Of a stretch of 64,000 nucleotides of DNA, positions 48,187 through 56,946 are shown one piece after another (position 1 is the first letter of the stretch; each line of letters begins with the position of its first letter). Where the stretch lies: NCBI GenBank assembly GCA_030950365.1, contig JAUZRQ010000045.1:54032-118031 (forward strand). Reading direction: 5' to 3'. Made by a program: the position numbers and the translations under genes. The notes under the pieces were generated by a model. It was not told where the DNA came from and ran no database searches. It worked only from the letters and a program-made list of their open reading frames with translations. The stretch comes from Candidatus Zhuqueibacterota bacterium. Lineage in GTDB: Bacteria; Zhuqueibacterota; Zhuqueibacteria; Zhuqueibacterales; Geothermadaptataceae.

Positions 48187-48633
48187 TTATCGTATTCCGA
48201 TCTTAAAGGCTTGATAATTTGATCTTTTTTGCACGCCTTCAAAAAAGATGCGTACCCATACGCTATCCACATTGGTTGGGGATGATTTTTGGACGACGGG
48301 CCCGAAAATGAGCGACACGCTCTGGCCGGCAGGCACCGTGGGCCCGAGGCCAGTCCGCTGCAAAACCACGGTGGTGGAATCCACCGAAAACCGAATCCCC
48401 CCTTTGATGGCGTTCGAACCGGCGATTTTGACGGCGGAAAGATCAAAATGCGCGGGAAATTGAATTTCAATGGTCGCCACAGAGGAAATATCTCGGTTCA
48501 CTCGCATATTCAGTTCATACAGCACCGGTTTGGATGGAGCTTTTTTCAAAGGCCGGAGTTGCAGCGTTTGCGCTGCCGTTATTCCGGGCAAAATGAAAAG
48601 CATTCCGATCAAAATTCTCCGAATTACGAACAT
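48187..48633 (-). CDS. Small secreted beta protein related to N-terminal domain of giant surface protein
   Basis: 148 residues. A signal peptide (1-22, ending TAAQ) is followed by one all-beta domain. Segments such as VATIEIQFPAHFDLSAVKIAGS, GLGPTVPAGQSVSLIFGPV and VWVRIFF line up with residues 35-165 of the giant protein encoded downstream (QLVFDFPSGFDASSVIVAS, GTTVIAGNPVTVRFGNV). No other family is recognised. It ends seven bases before the giant gene starts and probably opens the operon. It may be a paralogous single-domain companion. The ribosome site is weak, so the start could be different. Confidence 0.7.
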   Translation of the reverse strand: MFVIRRILIGMLFILPGITAAQTLQLRPLKKAPSKPVLYELNMRVNRDISSVATIEIQFPAHFDLSAVKIAGSNAIKGGIRFSVDSTTVVLQRTGLGPTVPAGQSVSLIFGPVVQKSSPTNVDSVWVRIFFEGVQKRSNYQAFKIGIR

Positions 48634-48920
48634 GTAATTTCACCCATTTCTTAGTTGTAAAAGCATTCCGATCAATACGGGCTTTTGTGCGAGACAAATC
48701 ATGTCAAAATAACCCTCGTCCAATTTGAGCAAATAATATACCAATATCGCCAATTTTTAAAAATAGCTGATTTTAATTTAACTCGTTGAAGTTAAGGGAG
48801 ATACAGGTAAGGATTCTGATCGCTCAGCGAATTGAAAGAATGGGGCGATGGATAAAAAAGTGTTTCGTTTTGATTTCGAAGTGTTCGATTTTCAAACACT
48901 TTGTGCTAAAAGCGCGTGCC
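48634..48920. other. Intergenic gap with 17-bp direct repeats and a hairpin
   Basis: An exact 17-base direct repeat, AAAAGCATTCCGATCAA, lies at 48596-48612 (inside the start of the 148-residue gene) and 48659-48675, 63 bases apart. A hairpin near 48879-48901 (AAGTGTTTGA/TCGAACACTT, one mismatch) lies just after the TPR gene on the minus strand, but without a T-tract. The AT-rich stretch at 48735-48785 is a plausible place for the operon promoter. I see no gene. Confidence 0.5.
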
Positions 48921-50051
48921 CTATTTCAAAAGAGCACGCAACAAAATCAAAAATCCTTTGCCATCGTTTTCGGCCAGTTTCAGATTTTTCTCCGCCTTTT
49001 TGAACTTCGGATTGATTTTCAGCGCCTGTCGAAACTCGTCGAGCGCCTTTAAGAATAAATTGCGGCACATGATCAAATAAGCAATACCGAGATTATTATG
49101 CAAATCGGCGTATTCTGGGTAGTTTTGAATTGCGTCTTTCAACTGTTCCACATATCCGCCAATGAACTGATTGTCCTTGCCTTTGCCTCCATACATGAAT
49201 TTCAAATAGAATTCATGATCAAACGTCATGTCCATTCTATGGTTGGCCTCTTCGAAGGCCTTTTCAAAATACTTGACCGCGCTCTCGTAATCTTCGGCGC
49301 TGTAAGCCCTTTTGCCCTGAAGAAAGGCCTCATTGTTCAAAGGCTTGAACAATTGCGCTGCCCGTTCTAAATGATCTATAGCCTCTTTACCACGGGACGG
49401 TAGCGGCGGTAATTCCTCATGTGTGACCTTCTCAGCCAGGGATTTCAGCAGCGCCAGCCCCTTGTAAAAATGCGCATCGTAATAGGTGGGATTGATGTTT
49501 AGCGCAGCCTGGGCGGCCTGAACCGCAGTGGGATAATCCTTGCGCTGATAATAGAGCACTGCCAGGTTCAGGTGCAAATCGGCATAGCCTTTCTCGATGG
49601 CGAGGCCCTTTTTAAAAAACTCCTCGGCCCGATCAAGCTGGCCTTCCTGTAACAGTGCCAGACCAATATTGTTGTAGGCTTCGACGAACTTCGGATCCGT
49701 TTGCAAGGCCAGGGTGAAAAACTCAATGGCTTCCTTTAAAAAGCCGCGCTTCAAAAAAACAAGCCCCAGTTTATTACAGGAGACGGTGTGCTTCACCTGT
49801 CGCACTTTATCGGCAATGAAAAAAATCAGTTCGATATCCTTCAATGTGTTCTGGTGAAATTGCTCGATGCGCTTTTGCAGGGTGGCATCGTCCACATTGC
49901 CGCGCACACGCTCTTCCCGGGTTTCGATCACCCGGCCGTCTTCAAAAATGTTGGAGACGATTTTCGAGGTGGTGCGCGAAAATGCCGTCTGAACGTGCAA
50001 CTCCCTTTGACCAACATGAATATTGCTGTTCATCCCATGCTGCTGATTCAT
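48921..50051 (-). CDS. TPR-repeat protein
   Basis: 376 residues from ATG 50051, which has AGGAG six bases upstream; a TTG 15 bases earlier is less likely because the ribosome site would lie inside it. There is no signal peptide, so it is cytoplasmic. TPR units include LGLVFLKRGFLKEAIEFFTLALQTDPKF, AYNNIGLALLQEGQLDRAEEFFKKGLAIEKGY and LHLNLAVLYYQRKDYPTAVQAAQAALNINPTY. The N-terminus (SNIHVGQRELHVQTAFS...SNIFEDGRVIETRE) has another, unrecognised beta-rich domain. Function is unknown. It lies between fmdB-like and the surface operon and may be read together with fmdB (16-base gap). Confidence 0.8.
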   Translation of the reverse strand: MNQQHGMNSNIHVGQRELHVQTAFSRTTSKIVSNIFEDGRVIETREERVRGNVDDATLQKRIEQFHQNTLKDIELIFFIADKVRQVKHTVSCNKLGLVFLKRGFLKEAIEFFTLALQTDPKFVEAYNNIGLALLQEGQLDRAEEFFKKGLAIEKGYADLHLNLAVLYYQRKDYPTAVQAAQAALNINPTYYDAHFYKGLALLKSLAEKVTHEELPPLPSRGKEAIDHLERAAQLFKPLNNEAFLQGKRAYSAEDYESAVKYFEKAFEEANHRMDMTFDHEFYLKFMYGGKGKDNQFIGGYVEQLKDAIQNYPEYADLHNNLGIAYLIMCRNLFLKALDEFRQALKINPKFKKAEKNLKLAENDGKGFLILLRALLK

Positions 50052-50082
50052 GGTTTGCTCCTGCAATAAATTTCAAGTCCCT

Positions 50083-50307
50083 TTATTTCTTTTTGTCGCT
50101 GTTTTTCGAGCTTCCGGCCGAGGATTTGTTTTTATAATCGGTGAGATAAAAGCCATTTCCCTTGAAAATGAGGCCAATGCCTCCGTTGATCAGTCGCTCT
50201 ACTTTACCATCACACTTCGGGCAATGCGAAATCGGGTCTTCGGCAATCCCGTGAAACTCCTCGAACTGATATCCACATTCCCGGCACACATACTCGTACG
50301 TCGGCAT
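50083..50307 (-). CDS. FmdB-family zinc ribbon protein
   Basis: 74 residues, MPTYEYVCRECGYQFEEF at the start, with zinc cysteines C8, C11, C29 and C32 (CREC...CPKC). GGAGG precedes ATG 50307. The C-terminus is a short tail rich in S and K. The family is named after a formamidase regulator, but its real function is uncertain. Confidence 0.93.
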   Translation of the reverse strand: MPTYEYVCRECGYQFEEFHGIAEDPISHCPKCDGKVERLINGGIGLIFKGNGFYLTDYKNKSSAGSSKNSDKKK

Positions 50308-50404
50308 CCCGTAACCTCCACGGATTCAGAAGAGCATGCTCTTCTGGTTTATCGTCACAATCAAAAAACCCTTCACGAATTGTATATCTATCAGCAATTT
50401 ACGG

Positions 50405-50418
50405 TAACTATTCAGCCG
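50405..50418. repeat. Isolated copy of the MITE-like outer flank motif
   Basis: GTAACTATTCAGCC on the plus strand is the exact reverse complement of GGCTGAATAGTTAC at about 23043-23056, the right-hand flank of MITE-like copy 2. Here it stands alone, upstream of fmdB, without the inner GTCATCGCGAG part. It may be a remnant or a shared regulatory site. Confidence 0.5.
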
Positions 50419-50484
50419 GTGCAGCTTTTTGTTTTTCCGCCATTCGGCGTCAGCCCGGTTGCCCGCCATTGCCGCTGCTGGTGG

Positions 50485-51708
50485 TTATTGCAGTCGGCTC
50501 AGCGCCTCTTCCATGCTATCCATGGCCTTTTGCAGATTTTCCAAGGACGTGGCGTAGGAAATGCGAATGTTTTCCGGCGCGCCGAAGGCTTCGCCTGGAA
50601 CCACGGCAATGCGTGCCTCATCCAGCAAATATTGCGACAGGTCCATGGCGCTGCGAATAACCGTGCCATTGGCCTGGCGGCCAAAATATTGTGCCACCGA
50701 TGGAAACAGATAAAATGCGCCCTGCGGCTTCACCAGCGAGATGCCCGGCATGTTCATCAACCGTTCTGTTGTATAATCCCGGCGGCGCCGGAACTCCTGT
50801 TTCATGGAGTCGAGATCGGTCTCGGGCATTTGCAGGGCAGCCAGTGCCGCATACTGCGAAATCGAGCATGCATTGGATGTGGTGTGGCTCTGAATTTTCA
50901 TGGCCGCCTGGATGAATGGCGGTTTGGCAGCCAGGTAGCCGAGACGCCATCCGGTCATGGCGTGGCTCTTGGAAAATCCATTGACCAGCATCAATTGTTC
51001 CCGGATTTCCTCAAATGCCGCCAGCGTTGTCGTATCGATGGCATCGTAAATCAATTGAATATAGATTTCGTCACTTAAAATCAAAATATCGTGATCCAGG
51101 CAGAAATGGCAAATCGCTTCTAGTTCATCGCGGGTGTACACCATGCCGGTGGGATTGGATGGGCTGTTGAGAATCAGCAGCCTGGTTTTGGCAGTTACCG
51201 CCTCTTCCAGTTGCTCGGGATAAATTTTATAGTTGTGCTCCGCGGTCGTTTGCAGAAACACGCAGTTGCCGCCGGCCATTTTCACCTGCTCGGGATAGCT
51301 CGTCCAGTACGGTACCGGCACCAGCACTTCATCACCCACATCCAAAGTCGCAAACAGCGCATTGACGATGGACTGCTTGGCGCCGTTGGACACCAAGATG
51401 TCTTCCGGCGCATAATCCCCGCCCATGCGATTCAAAAATTCGGCGATGGCCTGGCGCAGATCAAAAATGCCGGCATTGGGCGTGTATTTGGTGTGCCCGC
51501 TGCGGATGGCCTGTACTGCGGCTTCACAAATCGGCGCCGGGGTGTTAAAATCGGGCTCACCGGCGCCAAGGGATATCACCTCGACACCCTGGCGCCGCAA
51601 TTCGGCCACTCTGGCGGTCACAGCCAGAGTCTTCGAACCTTCGATATTTTGCGAGTAGTGCGATGGCTGCCACGTTTTGCGCTGGAACGTCAAGTTTTGC
51701 GTATCCAC
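50485..51708 (-). CDS. Class I/II aminotransferase, aspartate aminotransferase-like
   Basis: 407 residues from GTG 51708, which follows CGGAG at eight bases; the upstream in-frame start at 51750 has no such site. PLP-dependent fold type I: LGAGEPDFNTP near the N-terminus, NSPSNPTGMVYT, DEIYIQL (Asp for the pyridine N), and the catalytic lysine in GFSKSHAMTGWRLGY. Like the 1-beta group of bacterial aspartate/prephenate aminotransferases. Exact substrates need testing. It is followed at a distance by fmdB and preceded closely by pta. Confidence 0.9.
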   Translation of the reverse strand: MDTQNLTFQRKTWQPSHYSQNIEGSKTLAVTARVAELRRQGVEVISLGAGEPDFNTPAPICEAAVQAIRSGHTKYTPNAGIFDLRQAIAEFLNRMGGDYAPEDILVSNGAKQSIVNALFATLDVGDEVLVPVPYWTSYPEQVKMAGGNCVFLQTTAEHNYKIYPEQLEEAVTAKTRLLILNSPSNPTGMVYTRDELEAICHFCLDHDILILSDEIYIQLIYDAIDTTTLAAFEEIREQLMLVNGFSKSHAMTGWRLGYLAAKPPFIQAAMKIQSHTTSNACSISQYAALAALQMPETDLDSMKQEFRRRRDYTTERLMNMPGISLVKPQGAFYLFPSVAQYFGRQANGTVIRSAMDLSQYLLDEARIAVVPGEAFGAPENIRISYATSLENLQKAMDSMEEALSRLQ

Positions 51709-51767
51709 CGGTACAACTCCGTTGATTGCTTGTTTATTTTTAAATATCAATTAACCGTCGGAACTGT

Positions 51768-52766
51768 TCAGGATTCAGGCGGTACTTCACTCATCAGCGC
51801 GGTGATGCAGGCCACATTGAGGATGTCCTCCACGCTGCAGCCACGCGACAGATCGTTGGCCGGCATGCGCAAACCCTGCAAAATCGGGCCAATGGCGTCG
51901 AAACCAGCCAGCCGCTCGGTTAATTTGTAGGCAATGTTTCCGGCATCGAGATCGGGAAAAATCAGCACGTTGGCGCGGCCAGCAACCTCGCTGTCCGGAG
52001 CCTTGCGCCGGGCCACTTGTTCCACCAGCGCCGCGTCCACCTGAAATTCACCATCGAGTTTCAGTTGCGGCGCTTTCTGCCGGGCCATGGCGACGGCTTT
52101 CTGGACTTTTTCCACACGAGGATGCTTGGCACTGCCGCGGGTCGAAAACGAAAGTAACGCTACCTTGGGTTCCTCGCCCACGAGTTTCCGGTGTGATTCG
52201 GCAGAGATGATGGCAATATCGGCGAGCTGTTCGGGTGTGGGATCGGGAACCACAGCACAATCGGCGTAGGTCAGCACCTGCTGTCGGGTATCGGATACCA
52301 TCAAAAATATACTGGACACGAGCGAGATTTGCGGTCGCAAACCGAGCACATGAATGGCAGCGCGGATGACCTCGCCGGTGGTGGCCACCGAGCCGGCCAC
52401 CGAACCATCGGCATCGCCGACCCTGACCAAAAAATTGGCAAAATACAGGGGCTGCCGCACTTTTTCCCAGGCCTCCTCTAGCGAAATGCCTTTATCCCGG
52501 CGTGCCTCGAAGAACTGCTGCGCAAACGTATCCAGCCGCGGATCATCCTCCGGTCGCACAATGCGCACATCCGATTGCGACAGTTCCTGCAGCTTCAGCA
52601 GCGGCTCCAGCGGGCGAGCGGGACTTTCGACGAGCACCACTCGCGCCAGCCGCCGTTCCACAAGCTGCCGCGCAGCGGCAATAACGCGCTCATCCTGCGT
52701 CTCGGGCAGTACGATGGTTTTGTTGCGTTCTGCCGCCCTGCGACGAACGCTCTCCAGAAAGGTCAT
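51768..52766 (-). CDS. pta: Phosphate acetyltransferase
   Basis: 332 residues, the short form lacking the N-terminal regulatory domain. PTA/PTB family motifs: [10 protein letters not shown] at the start, [42 protein letters not shown]... and [19 protein letters not shown] near the end. It interconverts acetyl-CoA and acetyl phosphate. No ackA is adjacent. The start overlaps the coaD stop in ATGA, so it is coupled to a CoA-synthesis gene. Confidence 0.93.
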   Translation of the reverse strand: MTFLESVRRRAAERNKTIVLPETQDERVIAAARQLVERRLARVVLVESPARPLEPLLKLQELSQSDVRIVRPEDDPRLDTFAQQFFEARRDKGISLEEAWEKVRQPLYFANFLVRVGDADGSVAGSVATTGEVIRAAIHVLGLRPQISLVSSIFLMVSDTRQQVLTYADCAVVPDPTPEQLADIAIISAESHRKLVGEEPKVALLSFSTRGSAKHPRVEKVQKAVAMARQKAPQLKLDGEFQVDAALVEQVARRKAPDSEVAGRANVLIFPDLDAGNIAYKLTERLAGFDAIGPILQGLRMPANDLSRGCSVEDILNVACITALMSEVPPES

Positions 52767-53248
52767 GCCAGATTGAATTTTGCTTTCAGCGCTTTCAATA
52801 CGTTTTCAGGGACAAATTTTTCCACATTGCCGCCGAGGCTTGCCACCTCTTTCACGATCGTCGAATTCAGATAGGTGTATTTTTCGTGTGGCATCAAAAA
52901 CACCGTCACCAGGCCGTTGCTGATTTTGCGATTCACCAGCGCCATCTGGAACTCGTATTCGAAATCGGAAATCGCCCGCAGGCCGCGCACAATGGCCACG
53001 GCATTGCGCGAATGCGCGTATTCCACCAGCAGGCCCTGGAAATCCTCCACTTCCACATTTTTCTGATCGCAAAGCGCTTCGCGAATCAGCTCCACCCGTT
53101 CCTCCACCGTGAACAACGGTTTTTTGGCCGGATTGGTGGACACGGCCACGATCACACGATCAAATAGACGTCCGGCGCGGTGAATCACATCGATGTGGCC
53201 ATTGGTGATCGGATCAAATGTTCCCGGATATATGGCTATTCTTGGCAA
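52763..53248 (-). CDS. coaD: Phosphopantetheine adenylyltransferase
   Basis: 161 residues with [14 protein letters not shown] (nucleotidyltransferase T/HxGH-like motif, H18) and the C-terminal [13 protein letters not shown]. The start is TTG 53248, preceded by GAGTGAGG. It makes dephospho-CoA in the cytoplasm. Usual neighbour rsmD ends six bases upstream, which supports the call. Confidence 0.96.
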   Translation of the reverse strand: MPRIAIYPGTFDPITNGHIDVIHRAGRLFDRVIVAVSTNPAKKPLFTVEERVELIREALCDQKNVEVEDFQGLLVEYAHSRNAVAIVRGLRAISDFEYEFQMALVNRKISNGLVTVFLMPHEKYTYLNSTIVKEVASLGGNVEKFVPENVLKALKAKFNLA

Positions 53249-53254
53249 TGGCCC

Positions 53255-53803
53255 TCACTCCTTTTGCATCAAAAACCACAGCGTTGTATCGCCCGCATGC
53301 TTCTCTGTAAGGACGGTGAAACGCTCCGGGGGTTCAAAGTCGCTTCGCCTGGATTCTTCGACAACACACACTCCATGTTTTGCCAGCCAGCCTTCCTTAG
53401 CCAACATTGCAATCGCCTTCTGACTGTAAGATTTTGCGTAGGGAGGATCGATAAAAATACAATCAAACTCCTGTGGCGGGCTTTTCGACAAAAAAGAAAA
53501 CGCATCTGCAATCACCACCCGCGCCCGGGCTTTTAGATGCGTTTTTTCCAGGTTTTTCAATAGCGCTTGTACTACGGCCCTGGACTTCTCCACAAAATAG
53601 GCAAGCTGCGCACCGCGGCTCAGAGCCTCGATGCCAATGGCACCGCTGCCCGCAAACAGGTCGAGGACGGCCTCACAGGCTGGCACCCATCCCCGCAGCG
53701 TATCGAAGAGAATCTGGCGGGTGCGGTCCGAGGATGGCCGGACACTTTTATGCTTCGGAACCAGCAGCCGCGTTCCTCTGGCGGCACCCGCAATCACTCG
53801 CAT
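53255..53803 (-). CDS. rsmD: 16S rRNA (guanine(966)-N(2))-methyltransferase RsmD
   Basis: 182 residues. SAM-binding motif LDLFAGSGAIGIEALSRGA, catalytic DPPY in FIDPPYAKS, and N-terminal RVIAGAARGTRLLVP typical of RsmD. It sits in the common rsmD-coaD pair and follows the PilN/PilO-like gene by three bases, so all of these are probably on one transcript. Confidence 0.95.
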   Translation of the reverse strand: MRVIAGAARGTRLLVPKHKSVRPSSDRTRQILFDTLRGWVPACEAVLDLFAGSGAIGIEALSRGAQLAYFVEKSRAVVQALLKNLEKTHLKARARVVIADAFSFLSKSPPQEFDCIFIDPPYAKSYSQKAIAMLAKEGWLAKHGVCVVEESRRSDFEPPERFTVLTEKHAGDTTLWFLMQKE

Positions 53804-53806
53804 ACG

Positions 53807-54874
53807 TCAACGGGCAAAGTGGTGCGCAACCATCACCAGGCTCATGGCATCGTTGCTATTTACGCGCGGATCCTTATTAATCAAGGAAATCTTTTCAATA
53901 CGCAAATTTGGCGATGCACCAGCAAAATTCTGCAGAAAGGTCAGCGATTTTTGCAGACTGCCATCAAGGCTAATTTGAAGAGGTGTGAGCGCGTAGCCAT
54001 CCTGATTGGTCGTGGTACTTTGTTTAATGACTCGAACGGACATGCCGGTGCGCTGTGCCACATTCCGCAGCCAACCCAGAAATTCGTTCAGCCCGAAATA
54101 TTGCAGGGAACTCGCACCGCCTGCCGAAAGCGTCTCTCGGTCCAGCACTCCCGCAATAGTGGCTTTCACCGAGGTTGGACCATGAATCGTGTAATTTTCT
54201 TGATGCACGATACGCGCATTATCAGTTTGTAGCACATTCTGAACCCGTGATAACAGTCCCGCAAGCTCGCTGTCCGAATTGGCGACCAGCTCGAGAATGA
54301 ACGAATCACCGGAGATGCGCATCAGGCTCAGGGTGGCCTGGCCTGAAATCGCCGAACTGATGTTATCGATGGCGGCATAGCTGGCCTGCAACGACGCCAC
54401 CATATTCTGTTCAACGGGTGATAGCATACGCCGCGCCGGGGTTGTCCTGCGGCTCGGGGTCGAAGTTAGCACCTCCGGTTGGGTTTGCTCTGCCTGGGGC
54501 ATCTCCATCGGAGTTTGCTGCTCAGTTGTTTCTTCGGGGAACGTTAATTCTTCACGCGCTTGACCGCCTTCCGCCATCATTTCAGCCTGTTCCGGTTCGC
54601 TCAGAGTTTCAAGCACCTCATCGGCCGGTTCGCCCCCTTTAAATAGGAAATATCCTGCGGCAGCCGCCACGATCACCAACACGCCGGCGATTATGATTTT
54701 GCGAGCCGAGCCGCCCTTATTGTCATCGAAAGGGGGATAGCTGCTGATATAGGAACCGCTCTGCTCCTCGGTGGAAAAAGTCGAAGAATCCAGGTCAATC
54801 CCTTGACGCACGGGCTCTTGCTGGGTAACGGGCTCGCGCTTCTCTTCTTCCCCGATCAAATTGATGTCAACCAT
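53807..54874 (-). CDS. PilN/PilO-like membrane assembly protein
   Basis: 355 residues. Starts MVDINLIGEEE, the cytoplasmic INL(I/L) motif by which PilN binds PilM. A single membrane helix lies at about 58-78, after a long N-terminal tail. A Pro/Glu-rich linker (80-155) leads to two periplasmic alpha/beta halves, and the last (about 290-345, TPLQISLDGSLQKSLTFLQNF) looks like a PilO/GspM ferredoxin-like fold. PilN and PilO functions thus seem to be joined in one chain. GGAGG precedes its ATG. It is preceded by the PilM-like gene. The assignment rests on motif and order; no pilins, PilB, PilC or PilQ are in the window. Confidence 0.65.
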   Translation of the reverse strand: MVDINLIGEEEKREPVTQQEPVRQGIDLDSSTFSTEEQSGSYISSYPPFDDNKGGSARKIIIAGVLVIVAAAAGYFLFKGGEPADEVLETLSEPEQAEMMAEGGQAREELTFPEETTEQQTPMEMPQAEQTQPEVLTSTPSRRTTPARRMLSPVEQNMVASLQASYAAIDNISSAISGQATLSLMRISGDSFILELVANSDSELAGLLSRVQNVLQTDNARIVHQENYTIHGPTSVKATIAGVLDRETLSAGGASSLQYFGLNEFLGWLRNVAQRTGMSVRVIKQSTTTNQDGYALTPLQISLDGSLQKSLTFLQNFAGASPNLRIEKISLINKDPRVNSNDAMSLVMVAHHFAR

Positions 54875-54913
54875 AGCAGTCCTCCATGAGCTGTGATCGT
54901 TTTGCCCAAAAAA

Positions 54914-55882
54914 TCAAAATCCTTTTATTGCGGCGCCCACTGCCGTGACAAAGGATTCAGGATGCTCTTTGATCTCGGATTCAGAAGGCGATTCGGTCAG
55001 AGGAATTGTCTCAAATGGATTGATTCGGCGAAAGGACACATTATGCGATTTGGACAGAATGTCAATCATGCGATCATTCACCCCGTCGCCATATAAAAAC
55101 ACTTCATTCATATCCTCGACACTTTTTCCAAGCTTGTTATCCAGAATAATCCGGCGCAGCTCTTTAGAAACGACCCGAGAAATGTGCTCATCTCGATCGA
55201 TTTCGTCCGGCAAGGCTTCTTCTTCCGGAAACTCGACTTCCTGAACCAGATAAAAATTGTGATACAACACAGAAAGCTGCAAATTGCGTTTTCGCAAATC
55301 CACCAATGCAATTTTGTGATCCTGCGGCACCCGATACGCCTTTTCTAACAATCGCTGAGCCGCAAACACATCCACATCAATGGCCCGCAGATGCAGGTCC
55401 GTGGATGCAAAAATCTCCTTGAGAAAATCCACCACCGCTTTACGAATGACCACGACGACGACTATCTTCTCGGAACTTTCCTGCCCGTCTTCCGGCAGCA
55501 CTTCGTGCGCGATAACAAAATGATCCAGCGGGTTGATCATAAACTGGCTCACTTCCCACCGGATCTGCTCTTTCAATTCGTCGCCATCCAGAGTCGCATC
55601 AACAGGGATTTTTTTGATGATCACCAGGTCGGAATCCACAGCGAGAGAGGCCTGGTTGGTCTCAAATCCAGCCGTTTCATAGACTTTATTAAGGTCTTGA
55701 GCGAAGGTCTGGATATTAAGCCGATCTTTAATGGCATCAAACGAAAACGGGATTCGGGACGTCCCCGCTGCTACCTTTTTGATTTTAAACTTTCCCGAAT
55801 GCCCGACGGCCTCGCTCATACGAATGGATTGTTCTCGGAGGCTAATACCAACCAGACTCTCCTCGGCCTGATGTAAGTTCAT
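54914..55882 (-). CDS. PilM-like actin-fold protein
   Basis: 322 residues, PilM/FtsA-like ATPase fold. An N-terminal VGISLREQSIRM, LVDLRKRNLQLSVLY in the phosphate-2 region, EVFLYGDGVN in the adenosine region, and the closing FVTAVGAAIKGF all follow the PilM pattern. IRWEVSQFMINPLDHFVIAHEVL matches the EAxxYIPFP...-like 1C region. It would bind the cytoplasmic INLI tail of the next gene's product. It belongs to a type IV pilus or type II secretion-like assembly platform, though the rest of the machine is not here. GGGAG lies upstream of the ATG. Confidence 0.75.
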   Translation of the reverse strand: MNLHQAEESLVGISLREQSIRMSEAVGHSGKFKIKKVAAGTSRIPFSFDAIKDRLNIQTFAQDLNKVYETAGFETNQASLAVDSDLVIIKKIPVDATLDGDELKEQIRWEVSQFMINPLDHFVIAHEVLPEDGQESSEKIVVVVVIRKAVVDFLKEIFASTDLHLRAIDVDVFAAQRLLEKAYRVPQDHKIALVDLRKRNLQLSVLYHNFYLVQEVEFPEEEALPDEIDRDEHISRVVSKELRRIILDNKLGKSVEDMNEVFLYGDGVNDRMIDILSKSHNVSFRRINPFETIPLTESPSESEIKEHPESFVTAVGAAIKGF

Positions 55883-55909
55883 CCAAACACTCCCTGTTTC
55901 GTTCTTCCT

Positions 55910-56815
55910 TTAACGCTTCGGTCCTGTTTCCCAGCTTTTTTCGCCTCCCTGGATTTTACCATGGTTCTCGATTTTCAACGCGCCGATGGTGGACAACAGA
56001 AAATCGTTTTCCACGCGGGCAATATCCAGAGAGTCGATGGGGCAATACACATCGGCATACTTAATTACAGAAGTATCTATTACTGCCAAAACATATTGTT
56101 TGCGGACGGTTGGACAGTAGCGCAGTGAATCCACCAGCGTGTAAATCTGATCCAGATTATCAATGGTGCTATTCAGGCTTGCGATAATCTTCTGGTAATT
56201 GTTGTGAACATTCTGACTGGCTTCCAGAGCCATGTCCGGCTTGCCCTGACGAATGTCGTTTTCAATAATGCGATATTGCAAAAAGAAATCCTTGCGCTCC
56301 ACTACCTCCAACGCGCCATCAAACATGCTCAGCGGTGCGCAGGGATGGGTCTTTAAAAATTCGCGCAACGATTCCAGACGATCCCGCAGAATGCGAACTT
56401 CTCCGGTAATGGACTCGATCCGGCGCTGCAGCGAGTCCAGCATAACGCTGTCATCCGGGGAAATCTGCGGAATGAATTGATCTAAATTTGACTGCTCCTG
56501 ATTCAGCGAATCGAAAAGCGCCACGAAACGAGCAATTGGCACGGCAAAAACGGAATCCACATACGCATGATACGCGGAATCGGTTTTCACAAACTCGATC
56601 AGTTCTTCCAGGCTGTCCGTATACGATTCATGAAACCGCAAATATTGCAGCTCGGCGTTGTGAAGATTTTCGATGTTGTATCGGCAAATCTGCGTGTTTC
56701 GAGCTTCCTGATCCCAGAGCTTTTTGGGGTAGTATATAGAACCGATCAGCGCCGCCGTCAGCAGAACAATAAGGATTTTGTAGACGATCGATCCCTTTCC
56801 GTAATAATCAGACAT
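55910..56815 (-). CDS. Unknown membrane-anchored helical protein beside pilMN-like genes
   Basis: 301 residues. A short N-terminus (MSDYYGKGSIVYK) is followed by one membrane helix (about 13-31) and a mostly helical extracytoplasmic part with coiled-coil segments (about 95-150, 190-225) and six or so cysteines spread along it. NIENLHNAELQYLRFHESYTDSLEELIEFV at 47-76 has the look of the region after the N-terminal helix in pseudopilins, but there is no prepilin cleavage motif. Strong ribosome site (GGGAGGAAAG). It leads the unit with the PilM-like and PilN-like genes, so it may be another part of the same platform. No family recognised. Confidence 0.6.
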   Translation of the reverse strand: MSDYYGKGSIVYKILIVLLTAALIGSIYYPKKLWDQEARNTQICRYNIENLHNAELQYLRFHESYTDSLEELIEFVKTDSAYHAYVDSVFAVPIARFVALFDSLNQEQSNLDQFIPQISPDDSVMLDSLQRRIESITGEVRILRDRLESLREFLKTHPCAPLSMFDGALEVVERKDFFLQYRIIENDIRQGKPDMALEASQNVHNNYQKIIASLNSTIDNLDQIYTLVDSLRYCPTVRKQYVLAVIDTSVIKYADVYCPIDSLDIARVENDFLLSTIGALKIENHGKIQGGEKSWETGPKR

Positions 56816-56946
56816 CTTTCCTCCCTCTCTCTTCTTGGGTCATCTTGCTTTTGAGGTTCAACGATCGAAAATTTATAGATCGCGTGAATATAAAAGGAGC
56901 TTATAAAAATTGCAAGCATAATAAACCGAAAAGTCCCGTTTGCTGG

